DNA from: Spirosoma terrae
GTDB taxonomy: Bacteria; Bacteroidota; Bacteroidia; Cytophagales; Spirosomataceae
Direction of reading: 5' to 3'
DNA length: 64,000 nt
Assembly (NCBI RefSeq): GCF_010435915.1
Contig: NZ_JAAFZH010000009.1
Span: 213,393 to 277,392, forward strand
The notes below the pieces were generated by a model. That model worked only from the letters and a program-made list of their open reading frames with translations, searched no databases and had not been told where the DNA came from. Of the stretch, positions 62,228 to 64,000 are shown one piece after another. Positions within the stretch are counted from its first letter, which is position 1. Each line of letters begins with the position of its first letter. A program made the translations under genes and the position numbers.

Positions 62228-62299
62228 AAATCAGGAATAAGAAGTAAGGGTTTAGCTCATTTGCTCAGCATAAGGATTTTACTGAACGCTTCTACCCTA

Positions 62300-62313
62300 T
62301 GCAACCGATTGAA
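62300..62313. promoter_or_regulatory. LacI-type operator upstream of the leftward array
   Basis: TGCAACCGATTGAA matches the operator at 62586-62599 in 12 of 14 positions, including the central CG. It lies 73 bases before the RraA-like gene start. Confidence 0.55.
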
Positions 62314-62353
62314 ATTTTTATCCCAAACCGAACCGTTCTTCTGATTATACAGC

Positions 62354-62385
62354 AAAAAACAGTCCTCCCGCCAATGGCAGGAGGA
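62354..62385 (-). terminator. Orphan terminator-like hairpin on the minus strand
   Basis: On the minus strand TCCTCCTGCC and GGCGGGAGGA form a 10-bp stem with one mismatch and a 3-base loop, followed by CTG and T6. No minus-strand gene precedes it in this gap, so it may end a short transcript, an mRNA leader or a remnant gene. Confidence 0.5.
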
Positions 62386-62437
62386 TGTTTGACCTACTTA
62401 TCTATGATGAACAAAAAGACTTTTCTGGGCTAGAATT

Positions 62438-62557
62438 ATGCCTAAAACTCTGTCAGTTGTCAGTCAAATGAAGACCTTACACGCATTGGACCATTATCTA
62501 TTAGCCCAACTCCTTCCAGGATTATACCCTGAGGAATGGCTTCAATTGTCAAATTGA
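62438..62557 (+). pseudogene. Possible fragment of a lost gene, 39 codons
   Basis: A short rightward frame from the ATG at 62438 ends in PGLYPEEWLQLSN. It reads like a protein (well-spaced Leu/Tyr/Trp residues) but is too short to identify and has no partner gene. It may be the leftover end of an insertion-sequence or other gene. An internal ATG at 62468 is the other possible start. Confidence 0.25.
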
Positions 62558-62585
62558 CGCATAAATATCTTATTTTTTTTACTAT

Positions 62586-62599
62586 TGCAATCGATTGCA
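62586..62599. promoter_or_regulatory. LacI-type operator upstream of lacI (TGCAATCGATTGCA)
   Basis: A perfect 14-base palindrome with central CG, the classic LacI/GalR-family operator form, 65 bases before the lacI ATG. It should be the autoregulatory site. Confidence 0.7.
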
Positions 62600-62663
62600 T
62601 GAATTTTACATATTACTTCATATACAGTACCTTGTAGCTCAGGATACCTGACATCCTGTTTTC

Positions 62664-63692
62664 ATGGAAAAAGAAATTACGATTTACGACATTGCTAAGT
62701 TGCTGAACCTTTCTCCTGCCACGGTCAGCAGGGCATTAAATGATCATCCGGCAATCAATAGCAACACGAAAAGCGTAATTGCTGCCAAAGCCAAAGAAAT
62801 GGGGTATCGGTCCAATACGTTTGCCAGCAATTTAAGACGGCAACGTACCGATACAATTGGCGTCATTGTGCCCCGGCTAAATAGCCACTTTATGTCGACC
62901 GTGCTGGCAGGCATGGAAAAAGTGGTCAATAAATCGTCCTACAATCTCATCATCAGTCAATCGCTTGAATCGGTAAAAAAAGAAATTGCCAATGCTAAAA
63001 CGATGTTCAATAGTCGTGTGGATGGCTTATTGGTATCGGTAGCTTACGATACAGACAATACCGATCATTTTGACGCCTTTGTAAAGAGAGGGATTCCACT
63101 CCTCTTCTTCGACCGGGTACTGGAACATAAGCAAGGTACCAGCATCATCATTGACAATACGAAAGCAGGTTATGAGGCTGTTTCCCATCTCATTGAGCAG
63201 GGCTGCCGCCGAATTCTATACATTACGGGTAATTTGAAACGTAATGTGTACGCCGATCGGCTCAAAGGCTATCGGCTGGCACTTCTTGAGCATGGTCTTC
63301 CTTATCTGGACGAACTGGTGATGGTGACTGATCTCAGCCAGGAAGCCGGTATTGAGGCTGCCCGGCTGATTCAACGCATGGATAAGAAGCCCGATGGACT
63401 TTTTATTGCGAATGATTTATGCGCTGTCAGTTGTATGAGCGCGCTCAGAAAGAATGGTTTCTCGATTCCCGACGATATTGCGGTTGTTGGTTTTAATAAT
63501 GATCCGGTTTCGGTTGTCATTGAACCGAACCTGACTACCATTGACTATCCGGGCGAAAAAATGGGCGAAATTGCCGCCCAGAGCCTCATCAATCATTTAA
63601 ACGGCTCTCTGGATATTCAAAATACCAACACGATTATCTTACACTCGGAATTACTGATTCGCCAATCGTCGGTCAAAAAAGGGGCGAATTAG
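62664..63692 (+). CDS. LacI-family transcriptional regulator (second)
   Basis: A 342-residue regulator divergent from the uronate array. Helix-turn-helix ITIYDIAKLLNLSPATVSRA and hinge LRRQRTDTIGVIVP are followed by the effector domain with DGLLVSVAYD, IPLLFFDRV and PDGLFIANDLCAVSCM. The C-terminal PGEKMGEIAAQSLINHL motif is typical. It probably senses a glucuronate pathway product. Perfect and near-perfect operator palindromes flank its divergent region. It is 34-40% type-similar by eye in layout to the first LacI but with a different recognition-helix region, so a different operator is expected. Confidence 0.95.
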   Translation: MEKEITIYDIAKLLNLSPATVSRALNDHPAINSNTKSVIAAKAKEMGYRSNTFASNLRRQRTDTIGVIVPRLNSHFMSTVLAGMEKVVNKSSYNLIISQSLESVKKEIANAKTMFNSRVDGLLVSVAYDTDNTDHFDAFVKRGIPLLFFDRVLEHKQGTSIIIDNTKAGYEAVSHLIEQGCRRILYITGNLKRNVYADRLKGYRLALLEHGLPYLDELVMVTDLSQEAGIEAARLIQRMDKKPDGLFIANDLCAVSCMSALRKNGFSIPDDIAVVGFNNDPVSVVIEPNLTTIDYPGEKMGEIAAQSLINHLNGSLDIQNTNTIILHSELLIRQSSVKKGAN

Positions 63693-63945
63693 GCGGTGCC
63701 AGGTACTAGAGTTGGGTGAGGCCAAATTGGCTTCTATTTTTTCCCCGTGTGACAGAGTGTAGAGCTCAACAGAACGTATTTAAAATTTCTATTTTCAACA
63801 TAGAGCTGACCTCAAGCCGACCTGTTTGGGTAGATTTGATCTCTCTTTCTGGGTTTCCTGCGATATAATAATCTCCTAGGTTGATTTTATCTTCACATTC
63901 CGCTTTTATTTATATTTTCAATGCACAGCAGGATTGATTTTGGAA

Positions 63946-64000
63946 ATGAAAAAATTACAAGTATTCGTATCATCCACTTATAGTGATTTATTAGAAGAAC
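63946..64000 (+). CDS. DUF4062-type protein, N-terminal 18 residues (cut by window edge)
   Basis: The ATG at 63946 opens MKKLQVFVSSTYSDLLEE, which matches the start of the DUF4062 domain (usual form VFVSSTxxDLxxER). Such domains are often fused to NTPase or repeat modules in STAND-type proteins, some linked to defence. The rest is outside the window, so neither the length nor the partner domains are known. It follows lacI with a 253-base gap with nothing recognised in it. Confidence 0.7.
   Translation, partial: MKKLQVFVSSTYSDLLEE

Larger units (their letters stand above)
62228..62663. other. Divergent control region between the leftward array and lacI
   Basis: A 436-base region holding two LacI-type operators (62300-62313 and 62586-62599), a minus-strand terminator-like hairpin (62354-62385), and a 39-codon frame (62438-62557). 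It is the only large gap in the last 12 kb without a full gene. Confidence 0.6.

Overview
The window comes from a Bacteroidota chromosome, most likely a Spirosoma-like member of the Cytophagales. This is an inference from two SusC/SusD pairs, Bacteroidota-type promoters (TTTG, 19 bp, TAnnTTTG), Sec and Tat signal peptides on most sugar enzymes, and mid-range base composition. No rRNA, tRNA, CRISPR array or intact insertion sequence was seen. Layout: 1-16 kb is mostly housekeeping. It holds the start of dnaG, a vanadium-haloperoxidase-like lipoprotein, a tail-specific protease, an FKBP isomerase, a detached atpA-atpG pair, ferritin with small unknown neighbours, an M23 peptidase lipoprotein, homoserine kinase and a lytic transglycosylase. 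16-22 kb carries a GH20 hexosaminidase, a LytTR regulator with its histidine kinase, and an APC permease. From 22 to 64 kb the window is one large carbohydrate-utilisation region. Two SusC/SusD pairs flank a LacI regulator whose intergenic operator is a perfect 44-bp palindrome. Next come a putative FMN-carrying secreted protein, a secreted FAD oxidoreductase and an ApbE flavin transferase. They are followed by a secreted (alpha/alpha)-type protein, a Na+/solute symporter, a PIN toxin-antitoxin pair wedged between genes, a GH2 enzyme translationally overlapped with a second FAD oxidoreductase, and an unknown secreted protein. A long leftward array (62.2 to 50.2 kb) encodes an exported RraA-like protein, a Tat-exported galactonate-dehydratase-like enolase, mannonate dehydratase (uxuA), GH67 alpha-glucuronidase, three Gfo/Idh/MocA proteins (two Tat, one lipoprotein), ThuA and an SDR. 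A divergent LacI gene sits at its upstream end. How the genes may work together (inference): glucuronic-acid-containing oligosaccharides are bound by SusCD and cleaved outside the cytoplasm by GH67 and GH2. The released sugars or glycosides are oxidised, dehydrated or cleaved by an unusually large set of exported redox and lyase enzymes, with some products finished by cytoplasmic UxuA. The flavin proteins plus ApbE suggest a covalent-flavin electron path. Near-identical LacI half-site palindromes lie upstream of both the leftward array and its divergent lacI. Unusual non-coding content includes three perfect DnaA boxes inside the uronate array, many long intergenic hairpins of several families (one inside a coding region, one apparently replacing the start of apbE), and a striking excess of the hexamer CTACGT/ACGTAG.
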